Shown here: piece by piece, positions 1-12,235 of the stretch | Position numbering within the stretch: position 1 is the stretch's first letter | How the letters are laid out: every line of letters begins with the position of its first letter | Assembly: GCA_047967505.1 (NCBI GenBank) | Contig: CM106539.1 | Source: Dipteris shenzhenensis | Taxonomy: Eukaryota > Polypodiophyta > Polypodiopsida > Gleicheniales | Length of the DNA: 64,000 bases | Reading direction: 5' to 3' (one strand) | Translations under genes and position numbers: made by a program | Notes under the pieces: generated by a model | Told to the model about the DNA's origin: nothing | Databases searched by the model: none | Seen by the model: only the letters and a program-made list of their open reading frames with translations

Positions 1-1093
1 CAAAGACTCCATCCCTATCAACACATATTTGGAAATTGTTTTTTCGACAGCCCTACTCTCTCAAGGAGCAACCTGGTCTGCAACCACTTGCATAGCAGTA
101 GGGCGATCTTGACAGCTAAAGGACTTTGTTGGCTGACACATCAGGTTACATGCCCACAATGCTCGAAAAAGCTACTTGTTAAAACCATGCGTGAATGGAT
201 CCTAGTGTTTTGTGCCTAGTTGGTTTGCAAACCAGGCCCTCTATGTGAACATGTCCTTAGGCTATTTTTGAGGTGTGTGTCTGAAGCTCACTTGCTAACT
301 TTGATTTCAACTCATTTCCAAAACGAAAATCGCAGGCCGTGCTTCCGACACTGTTCTTGCCACCCACCCTTTTAACCTCATATGTACCTTAGTGGTCCCA
401 TATTGTCAGGCATGCTGCTGTGGACCTACGACTCGGCCATCCTGCATTAGAACTACTCTAAGGCCATTCTTCCTTTTGGAGATGTGGCAATATCAATCAA
501 CACTGGATCAAAAGTAAGCTTTTGGGTTCACGGCAATGGTCGGACACAAGGACGCTCCCAACTCACACACGTGCTTTGATTGTTGTTGTGTGACATTGAG
601 GTGGATAGATTGCCTAGGTCGGTGTGGAGACCGTGGTTGAAGACGCTTGTTAGATTGTGAGCACTTGTATAATATTTAATAATCATCATCATCATCTCCT
701 CCAACTTTGCTACTTTTGTTGTGCTTGGGGGCTGGAAGGCCAGTCAAAATAGTAAGTTGAGCATCAACCAATAACACTGGTAAGCCGGTCGGAGGTATGC
801 ACGTGCCCAACTCACACACTTCTTCACGCGCCCAACTCACACACTTCCTCATGCGCCCAACTCACACACTTGCTTTGACCACAATGAGGTGGATTAGATT
901 GGGAGACCGTGGTTGAAGACGCTTGATAGATTTGTGAGCAAAACTCATCGAATTTTCATCATCATCATCATCATCATCATCATATTCTCTACTTTTGTTG
1001 CTCTTGTTGTTGTTGTTGTTGTTGTTGTTGCAACTCTGCACCTCATCGCATTAGGTCATTTTTTTTGTTTTGTTCCTCCTTCCTCCAAAACAA
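1..1093 (+). promoter_or_regulatory. SF3B2 upstream region and 5' leader
   Basis: No supported gene lies upstream of the SF3B2 start codon in this window, so this stretch should hold the promoter and 5' leader. Nothing in it could be called a TATA box with confidence. Two structures are visible. A partial segmental duplication has copies at about 557-735 and 856-1010, sharing a CCAACTCACACAC block, a GAGACCGTGGTTGAAGACGC block and a following ATC-rich and TTG-rich stretch. A 25-bp unit beginning CCCAACTCACACAC is also tandemly repeated at 806, 831 and 856. Trinucleotide runs (ATC at about 956-980, TTG at about 1001-1030) lie just before the coding region and are probably transcribed. Confidence 0.5.
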
Positions 1094-4000
1094 ATGACTG
1101 CTCCCCTCGCCAACGGAACCCTTGCCCACCCTCCTCCCGATCCTTCCCTCGTCAATCTTTCCTCCAATGGTCCTGTAGCCCCCCAGAACGGTTCCGCCCC
1201 TTCTCCTCCCCTTGATAGTAATCATAAGAAGGTCAAGGAGGCCGAGCGCCGTCGCCGCAGGCGCAAGCAGAAGAAAAAGGGTAAGAACGGGGCTACTCTC
1301 GAGGGCGAGAATCGCGATAGCGACGATGAGGACGGTCCCGAAACACAGAAGGTTTGCATCCTGACCCCGTGAATTGTGTAGGTTGGGAGCTTTGAACACG
1401 AGGATGAGTAATCAAATGTGCTTGCTCGACTGTCCTACCGTGTTATGGGCATGATGAATAGGTTTAGGTTGCCAAATTGAAACTGCACTGTTTGCCTTGT
1501 AACGAGTTGCTGCTGGGGTTCATAGCTCAAGCCCTGTAATCTTTGGGATGAATTGATCCAGGCTTGTCCATCCGCCACTAGTTAGAAAAGACCCCCAGAT
1601 TCGTAGGCTCATCCTTGGTGCGAATATAAGTATCGCTTTGAAGACTTTATGGGCATGAGGGTGCTCATGGAACTCTTCAATAATCATAGTCATGAACATG
1701 CAAACTCGAGGCTCTGTGCTTGATGCTAAAACAGACTGTAAAGCTCATCGGATGATTCATTTATTCAAGGAATTTGAACCTTCATGTAGACCACTATACC
1801 TCCATGCTTCACAAGGTTGGACTGTATCTGCCTTTCTACTGCTTACAGAAGTTGCGCAAAAGTTATCCATAGTTTTGTGATTTCAATTTGTGTTAAGGTT
1901 CTCTTTCTATAGAGTGTTGAGATAATGCCGCTGTTGGTTAGAGTCTTTCTATTATTGTTGTGTATTGAAACTAGATTAGGTTGGTTAATAGCACTGAGAC
2001 TTTACAACAGTCTTCAGGGTCTTGTAGCTCAATGTCGTCATGTAGCTCTATGTCGGGGCATCAGAGTTAAAATTTCATTATTGTGAAGATGAGGAATTTA
2101 TGGTGGGGTCTATAGCACTTTAGGATTTAATCTAGATATACGTTCTTATCGTATTACATGCAAATTTCATCTAGTGAAGTTTTGTCCATGTTGCGGCCTT
2201 CTGATATTGGGCAGTCTACTAGATCTCCTCACAAAGCTAATGCCAAAGGAGAAGTTCTCTTTGCATGCATTTTCTTGGTTTTTAGGCCAACAATATTTCT
2301 AAGAGGAGATCAAGAATTATGTAGTGTCAGTCTTCAAGTGTTTGTCAGTAGAACCATTTTGCATTATGAGGGGTTAGTGTTGTCGGTGGCACTGATTTTA
2401 GTATGTTGAATAATGATTTTAGCTTCCTTGGCGATGCTGGTCAAGAGAAACTACTGAGACTTGAAACCAACGTTCAAGGTCCTGTAGCTATATGTTTATG
2501 GTTGACTTAGAAATTTATCCTCTATCTTTTGTGCTTCAAGTAAATGCAATTTATTTTTCACCATGGCTCTTGAAACTGTGTGCGCTCTTCTCTCCATTTC
2601 TCATACAGAAACTCACTTTCTCTCCACCAAGATAGGAGGGGATGCCCTTAGTGCTTGATTATGGATGAACTTGTAAACACTTGTCAGAGAGTATGCTGTT
2701 CACAATGGGACACTACCAAGATGCACAATGGCTCATAAAAGACAAAGTTATGGGTGAGACTCTCTTTCAGTGAAGTTGCACTCTTTCAATGAGTCAAATC
2801 CTGTACTTAACCTTTCTCAGGTGGGTACACTCTGCATGTACGAGCTGTTTGGGTTTAGACCTTTGCAATTTCACTTCGTCCAAGTGAGGCTTCTACAGAG
2901 AATAAACACTTCATTTCAATCTCAGTGCAGGCTGCTTAGGTTTTATCATTGATCTTTTCTGCTCTTTACATCCCTTAAAGTCCTTTCTTGTTTGCTAGCG
3001 GTAACCAGGATATCTTACCATAGATGTCACAGGGGAAGATGGGGAGAGATTGAATTTGTGGGGAGAGATTGAATTTGTTAGGTTGGATCATTGATCTATT
3101 CCTCTCTTTACATCCCTTAAAGTCCTTTCGTTTGCTAGCAGTAACCAGGATTTCTTACAATAGATGTCACAGGTGCGAGTACTATGTATGGTTGGAAGAT
3201 GGGGAGAGATTGAATTTGCTTAGAAAATATGGTTTGTTTGAAGATCTTTTTGCCACCGCTTGAGAAGTAATCTTGTTTGTGATGTTGTAGAATGTGGAGC
3301 AGGTGGAAGTCGAATATGTTTCTGAGAAGCCAAGTTTTGATGATTCCAGCATGGGGCCTCTCATTACTGATTTTGTTAGGGTATTTGAGAAGTTCTCATC
3401 AGCTGAGGAAATGTTTCCTGTTTCAACAAAGGTATGCTATGTTTTTTGTGGGGAATTGATTCAATGGATTATATTGCACTGTTTGGCAGATGAGATAAGT
3501 CGTAGGATTCTGGCTTTTGCAGGATGAAAATATGAAGCAGGAGGTGGCTACTGAGAAATCAAAGAATGCAGGGTCAGACTCAGATGATGAAGATGACGAT
3601 GAACAAGATACCAGGCAGAAGGAGAAAGGGTTGTCAAACAAGAAAAAAAAGGTTAGGTTGGTGTAAAACTTTGTATTTTTCAGTATAAATTTACAACTTT
3701 GGGGAAATGGTTGTGTTTCTTGTCTCAAACTAGGGTTGAGGGAATGCAAGGTGGTTCATGAGTCTTTCTGTGTTTCGAAGTCCGAATGACTGCTTTTACT
3801 TCATTGTCACAAGGAACACGTTTCTTTGAAAAGAGAAATGTCTCAAACCTTGCTGCACGTATCGAAACTCTTCTCTTCCAAATGCTTACTTGCATGTGTG
3901 GGTTTTGCCCTTGATTTATATCTTGGGTTTTGCTGCTTTTTGGGGATCTAAATGTCGATTACATTTCTTTGAACATCTTTAATGCTCTCTAAATTTCATG

Positions 4001-6999
4001 CCAATTGACATGTGTATTCTACATGCAACACAATATGTATTTATACTCTAGGATTTGTATGTGTGAGAGCATACTTTTATACTATGGTCTACACCCACTG
4101 TTGGGCGCTGATGACGTCAGTGGGGATGTCATAGTAGCCAGTCCCTGCTATGCATGATAAAGTTTATGGTTTTCAATCTTATGAGTGACTATTGTGAGAT
4201 TGAAACTGCACTATGTTGTGTTTTTAGAGGATGAGTCTGGGAATGTTCTTGGATTCATCTAGGTATATATTTTATTCCATTGTGTAGGTATAGTTGAGCA
4301 ATGAGAATATCTGCATGTTTAGCATCATTTGAATGATCTGTTTATATCATATATATGTGGGACATACTAAACAAATTTTTGGGGCCAGAAAGTACAAACT
4401 TGTATTTTGAAACTTCTCAGGTTTTTAAAAACGTTTTGAAACTTTTCAAAACGTATCACCTTCTATTTTTCGAAATGCTTCTGATGACTGTGTTTTTTAC
4501 TTGTTGAACAGCTGCAAAGGCGGATGAAAATAGCAGAGCTGAAGCAGCAGTGCTCAAAACCAGACGTAGTAGAGGTAGATGCACTGCTTTTTTTTTCTTT
4601 TTTTTTGGGGGGGGGGGGCGGGGGCGGGGGCAAAGTAGGTGCAATGCTACTCCCTGCCTTACCTGAGAGAACAAAGAAAATTTAGAGTGTGATCTATGGG
4701 CTAGTTTGTCTGGTTATTTGCCAGCATCCGTGATGGGAATTTTAATTGAATTCTGATGTTGAATGGCAGGTTTGGGATGCAACAGCTGCAGATCCTAAAT
4801 TATTGGTGTTTTTAAAAGCTTATCGAAATACCGTTCCAGTTCCAAGGCATTGGTGCCAGAAGCGCAAGTTTTTACAGGTTTGTGCTCTTCTTCAACATGA
4901 CTCATCTTTTATATCCCAGCTTTGGGAAGAATCACTGATCAAGGAAGCTGTGGGCTTAGGTCTTCTAGGACACACGGGGAGAGACTGACAGCTGTCATAG
5001 GTGTCAAGCCTCTTATTTGCTATATATCTGGTGGTTGCAGGGTGCGGCACTTCAGCAATTGTGATTTACAAGGAGGACTGGTATGTAGGTGGCTGGGAGG
5101 GGACAGCCTCTCTACTGATTCTGATTGGTTTAACTGTAGGATGAGTCTGTCACATGAAAATAAGGGGAGTCTGTCACATGAACAAAGGGGGAGTTTCACA
5201 AAGCTGAGAGGGCCAAACTAGGGATTTGAGAGAAGTTGTACAGTTTCCCAGAAGGATTAGCTGGAGAAACGTATGAACAGTAGTTTGTGCTGTTTAAGAG
5301 CCTTGGCCTCCTAAGACAATGAAGGGACAATTGTTAAGCACATTGGTGTGTCTTGATTTTGTGCTGTTCCCTTATTTGATGCTCTGACTGGAGCTAGTGG
5401 GTTTGAAATTGCAGAAATTTGCAGGCGCTGCAACCTGTTCCTCTGGATTGTGGTCTCTTGAGTGTTATCTGCCAGCATAAACATACTCAGTGGTTCATTC
5501 AAATTGATTGTGTGTGTGAGAGAGAGGGAGTGAGTTATAAGTTGGTGGCTTTAGATTGACAATACAATTTGATTGGTTGCAGGGAAAGCGTGGTATTGAG
5601 AAGCAGCCTTTCCAGCTTCCTGACTTCATTGCTGCAACAGGGATAGAGAAAATAAGACAGGTATACATTATCCTTATGGAACTGTTAAATGCTGAGTGAT
5701 TGGATTTTGTTATGGGTTTGTATTTGTTTTCAATATAGCCTTTTCAGTAAATTCTGATGAATTTGGTGATTTTTGTGATGCCTCTCATTTGCCATGTCTA
5801 CATTCATCCCAGCCATCATTGTGCAGAATCACCATTTTTGGGCATGCGCCCATTCGGTTACTCTCACATCCCTCCCTCAGTATTCACCAATTTCTATACA
5901 TGCTCTTGTATAAGAATGCATGCTTGCACTCGCTCATATCTCCACTCATTCTCCCCAAATGCATCCCAGCTCACCTTCTTTGTCTCTCTCTTTGGCTTAG
6001 GTCAGTGGTGTTCAACTCAATCTTGTGGCACATATTCACTAATCAAAAATCTAAGTCATGCGAAATCTGTAAACGAATAACCCTGCTAACAGATACCCTT
6101 AGAATAATAAACTCGTGACCCCACTGATTTTTATTGCTAAGTACTACATGGTTTTTTAAATTTATAGGAACGAAACTCCCTTAAACAAATTTGTGTTCGT
6201 TAGGTATGCCATTACAGTTTTCCTAGAACTTGTATGTATAGGATCCCAGATTCCTAGACTTTAGAATACTGTAACACAGCTCCTTACACATGCATGATAA
6301 GTGAGCCGGATATTTCTATATATATACTCATAAGACTAGATTCTACATAACAAAAGATAATCAAATCTATTTACACGTCTAGACGACCAATTACTGCGTT
6401 TGAATCCCAGACCTGGTAAGAGAGATTTCTATAAATTGGGAAGACTGTAGGACATCCATCACCTTAAGGTTATGGTATTTGGATCGCTAGATCAATATAT
6501 GGAAATCTTTGGTTAAGTGAGCTCAGGCATGAACAAAATTAAGTTAAGCGACCTCCCCCATCTAGTTTCTAGTTTCCAACAGATTGGATTAATACAAACA
6601 TCCCCTTACACATGTGATAGGCCAGCCGGATGTTCCTATATATGCATTTGTAAGACTGGAATTTATCCAATCTAACGATTTCATTTTTTTCATAAAACAA
6701 GCAAAAGAACAAAGAAGAGAGAAAGAAACAAGGAAAGAAGGGAGTTTGTAAGTGACAGTAAGCAAAATTAAGAGTAAACAAGAAAAATAAAAATAAGAAT
6801 AACTCAGTAAGCAAAGCTACCCTCAGGTTCTCAATATTGCTCAAGCATAAGTTGCTGTTTGGGTTGTGAAAGTTTTTGGAATCTCTTGGGTAAATCCATC
6901 TCTTTACTAAGCTGTGAAATCCCAACCCAATTGATAAGAACTTTGATAGCAAAAAGGATAGATAGCAAAGTAAAAGCGAAGTAAAAGAAATAAAAACGA

Positions 7000-7051
<52 letters not shown>

Positions 7052-8432
7052 ATGTTCTCGGGAGACCTCATGGGTCTATGGTACAAAGCACACACCAAAA
7101 AAGATGACTTGCAACATCTGGATACACCAGAGGGTAGAGGAGTGCACATGGCATCTCAGCTCGAGGTTATTATAGCACACATCTAGATTCTAGTACTATG
7201 ATAAAAATGGCCTTCATCGCATTAGTTTGAGACTGAGGATCTTTGGGTTTGGATTTGAAGTCTCTAATAAGTGCTTTCCCATCTCTGTAAACAGCCCATT
7301 TACCTTCCTGGCGAGCTTCCTTCTTTTTAGCTAATTATGTGGCTTTCATCTTGAGCTGAGTCAGTGTGAGCTCCTCTGAGATCCATATCTTGGTGCCTCT
7401 CTACTTGTTGGTTTGCTTTAGAATTTCGCTTCTTGCTGACTTGTCCTTCAGAACTAATTGGGATTGTGTCCCTTGTTGGAGGACACCAACCATACCTTTT
7501 GAGCTGGGGGATTGCTTCTGTGACATGTTCCAGCTTTTCTGCTATGCTCCCATCCTGCAGCCCACAGTTAATCCTCCTATGTGTAGAATCCGGCTGCTAT
7601 TGGCTCTTTTCTCCTGTTTTTGTACTTCTTCATAAACATCCCTTGTGTTGATTTTGCTATCCATTTTTGCTGTGATTTCCTGTTTTACTGATTTGACCTG
7701 AGTGGTAACTAAGTCCTGGACTTTGGTCACAAGCTTTGGTTCGAGCGCTGCGTCACCTTGTATCTGTAATACTTATTGTATGATTTCCTGTGCTCCTTTG
7801 TTTTCCATATTGAACACTTTCATCTCCAGAGAGGCGAGTCGAGCCTTAGCCTCTTTGAGTTCTTGTTGTAGATAATAAACTTGTTCATGTAGGTTCAAAC
7901 CTGTATGTTTGCTGCGTTGCCTTTGATAATTCAGATCATAAGGAGAGGGAGTCGGGACAAAACCAGTAATGGTGGCAAAGGAGAGTTTCTTGGTTGTAGG
8001 TGGAGGTTGGAGTCAGATAGCAGATTTCTTCTCCATGGAGGCCTTCGATAGCTCCATGACAGCCTGAGGGTAATTTGGAGGCCCCTTTTCTGTCTCTAAC
8101 ACCCCAGACTGAGCCCGGGGCTTAGCTAAGACTATGGGCTACTGTTGTGCCTCTCCTAGGCTGGCGACCTGCGCACAGAACTTGACCCCCCCCCCCCCCC
8201 CCAAAAAAAAAAAAACCGTGACCTGACCTTGGCGCTGCGGACGCGACCTAGCCCTGGCGCTGTCACTGCAACCTGACCCTGGTGCGGCCGCCCTGCTAAT
8301 GTGCCACTGCCGTGACCTAACCCTGGCACCGCCCTACTACTGTGTCCTGCTGTTGCTACAGCAGCTAGGGGAAGGGAGGAGCGAGCTAGGCAGGAAGGAG
8401 AGGAGCTGGGCGGGAGGGAGGAGAGGAGCTAG

Positions 8433-8475
<43 letters not shown>

Positions 8476-10778
8476 GTAGAAGTAGAATTTATTATCGTCC
8501 TCGGGGGGGCCAAAAATGACCCATGGGACTTAATCGTCGGTACAAAAATCTCCTTTGATGTGGAGGGGTCAAGAATTTTCAAGTTCTTGACGGTACGAAA
8601 AGATGGGTGACAAAAGATCTCGACGTTGCCGGAGGGGCAATGGTGAGAACTGATGAGAGCTGAGTGGTGTCTACCAGTATCTGCTGGTAGTTGTCCCTGA
8701 TATGTGTATATCTGGGGCATTGTAGGGCTACATGTGCCTCTGTCTCGATTGTCTGCAAATCACAGAATCTGCAAACTTTGGCATGTCGTGGCAAATTCAG
8801 CCAAGCTCCTTTCTGTATTGCCAAGGGGGGTGATCGTGTGCGGAATCTGGCAATATTCCTGCAATAGAGAAGAGGGATGGGAGTGCTGATGTATGGCTGA
8901 GTAGAGGCATCATGAATGATGACTAGCATAGGGGGTTTACTTGATCTTGGCAGTATTCTAAGTTTGTCTTCTTCAACCATTGAGCCTATAGGGTCCATAG
9001 TAAGGACAACTGGAATTCTTGTAGATTGGTGGCATAGTCAAGTATGATTCCACTTTCCATCTGCTGAACCATTTCCTTATGTTTGTCCCCCATCCTGTAC
9101 AGATGATCTTGCTTTCATGGTTTTTTTAAAGTTTCATACTTGCTGTCCATGCTCTGTGTGGTAATCTCTCTGTTGGCATTTGTTGCACGTCCACTAGATA
9201 CTGCATCACTCTGATCAATGCATGAAACTCAATTGGTCTCCTGCCCGTTTCCAGTAGGAGCACTGAGTAAGGGGTAGTAGCCTTGACTCCTAGATGTCGT
9301 CGTAGGAATGCTTTCTGCATTTTTTCAATCTCATTCCATGTGGATGGAGAGATGCTACTTCCCCATACTTCTACTCCGTATGGCACTGTTTGAACTACAT
9401 ATGCATCAAACAACATATTCCGGATCTTCCAGTTCCGGGTGTCAGTGTGCCTACAGTCATTTTCAAATTGATAGTATTTTCCCCAATGTGTATCCAACCT
9501 TCTTTGTGCATATTGCCACCATCTGTGGTCGGCTGGTATGTCGATTCCCAAGTATTTAAAGGTATTGACATATTCAATGGACTGACCCTTAAAGCTGATA
9601 AAAGGAGGATGTTCAGGTTGGGTGGTGCATACTGCCGTCATTTTGGTTTTGGTGACATTAACTTGCAGCCCACTTTCATTGCAAAAGACCTGAAGTGTCT
9701 ATAGTAGTTGATGCATGGAATCAGGGTCATAGGCAAAAGGAACCACATCATCTACATATAGAAGCAACAGTATTGTCCATAGCCCGAGCTTGGGTCCTTG
9801 TATCCCTTCTCTTGCTGCAAATTCATTTATGAGTTCTTCTAACTTGTCAATGTAGATTACAAACAGTGTAGGTGAGAGAGGATAGCCTTGTTTTAACCCC
9901 ATATTACTTTGAAATGCAGCTAACAGTCCATGCTCTTGTTTTAGTTTGCATAGCACTTTCTCGTATATTCAGGAGATGCCTACCCTTAATGCCAAGGGGA
10001 CTTCGAGGTCTTGCATTCTTTTCCATAGGCCCCCTCTCGGGACTGTATGAAATGCCTTCTTAAAATCTACAAAACAGCACAAAAGAGTTTTTCCTTTTAG
10101 TGTGCTTTCATCCAAAACAAACAAACACTAATGCTTGGATGACTAAAATGAAATCATATAGTCTTCACAAGCAGTTGTAGCTTGAATTAAGAGAATGCGG
10201 ACTACTTTTTGATTAGCCTTCTCCTTTAGTGCTAGCCTTTATTATAGTTGAGTCTGACTTCACCTTTGGTGTGCTGCAAGAAACTCAGTACAAAGACCTT
10301 TGTATAAATAGATGCTTGAATATGTGTGGGTGTGTGGATTTGTATGTGTGAGAGCATATGTTATACTATGGGCTACACCCAGATTTGGGCATTGTTGATG
10401 TCGGTGGGGATATCATAGTAGCTAGTCTATGGTTTTCAACCTTATGAGTGATTATCATGAGATTGGGCATGCTCCCTGACTCATCTAGATATATATTAAT
10501 GCTAACGCTACTTAACAAAGGTAAACCAATGCATATACAAAAAAAACAAATGAAACACCAATGCAAACACAAGGAAACATTTATTATCATTATTTTTAAT
10601 TAACTAATTTAGATTTAACAATACTAACAAATAATAAAATAAGAGTAGGGAAAAACCAAAACTAAAGTACATCAAGCAAATGGCCTTTAAAAATGGAGCA
10701 AAACTAAAAATTACCGATAGACCAAAGCTCATTTGCCTTAAAAAACGGAGCAAAACTAAAAATTACCGATAGACCAAA

Positions 10779-10850
<72 letters not shown>

Positions 10851-11013
10851 CTGCTTGCCCGCCCGCCATGGCCAATTGCAATCTTATGCTTTGGTACATG
10901 AGAACATAAGCATAGATGTGCTCACAAAGTTTTTGAAAATAAATTCTCTCATGTACTCTTAATTTTGTTGGATGTCGCATACAAACCCTGTAAGGATTGC
11001 AAATAAGGCTGTA

Positions 11014-11058
<45 letters not shown>

Positions 11059-12196
11059 GCACTCATGTAGTACTTAGCACTAGCATCAGTGAATCGTGAT
11101 GATGCTCATTTAGTAGCTCTACCCCTTTAGTTTATTATATCAGGTTTCTCTTAGTCTCGTAGACCTATCGGTCTTCCACAATGTATAAAGTGTCCTGAAC
11201 GTCTTGGCAACATACCATAAAAAGGTGATACCAATTCACATAGTAGGGTAACTAATGATGGTATTGTATTCACATATGTGATTTAAATGAGGACCTTGTG
11301 AATCGTAGTTGGTGATAACCACGTGCAAGGCCTGTCACACAAAAGGCTCACACAGACATGGATCGATACATGTCTATTGAGTTAAGGACCAGTCCAATGG
11401 TCAAAACAATAAGCTTGTTGAGTTGGTGAATATATTTCATGTGTATTGTGGGTTTTCTTATAGTAAACTAAAATCCTTAGTGTATTGGAATGTTATTTTC
11501 CCTTAATCTCTTACATAATTTCAAATAAGAATATTGCAAACATGGGTGACTACTCTTGAAGATATAGGTTTACAATGTACTTTTTACATTTTGTAAAAAT
11601 TGGGCAAAAGAGCTTTCAATATTGCAAGCCCTGGTAAGTTAAGAGACTCAAAGACATAGACTTTGACCAAACATAATAAGCTTTAAATGACTTGGTCTAT
11701 GGTCATGTTGGAGCATTGCTACGTGGAGATAAATGCCCATGTCTCCCAGTGAATATAAGCAAAGGTTGGGCCAAAATGCGGGAGAATCGAGGAATGGATC
11801 TAGGGGATGTTGTAATTTCTTTTTGAGTTGGTGCGATGAAACATGATGGATTGGACATGCAAGTTATGCTTGATAGGATGGTCATGCATTACTTTATTGT
11901 AGAAGGTTAGTTTGACATCCTTTACTCGTAAGCTCTTATTCTCAATGGGTTTTATCTCTCTCCTAAGCAAATAGACGTATGTTGCATAGGTTTGGGAATG
12001 TGGATTGAGTAAATAAGCAATTTGTGTTTGGATTTAACGAATATTTAATCTGTGACAGTTGAGCAGCAATTTAGAGCTGAATATTTGATCTGTGACATTT
12101 GAGCAGTGATTTAGAGCTGCACAGCAAGAGATATCTAACATTGTTTGTCATATAGATCCTACTTGGTGTTAGAGTATATTAATATAGTGTTACCTC

Positions 12197-12235
<39 letters not shown>

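Noticed and set aside
913-1215. 100-codon plus-strand frame overlapping the SF3B2 start
   Set aside because: It is made of poly-Ile and poly-Val from trinucleotide repeats, lacks an ATG start and is out of frame with SF3B2.
10756-10980. Minus-strand frame with poly (Cys-Val) and Arg-Glu
   Set aside because: It is a translation of the CT/CA compound microsatellite.
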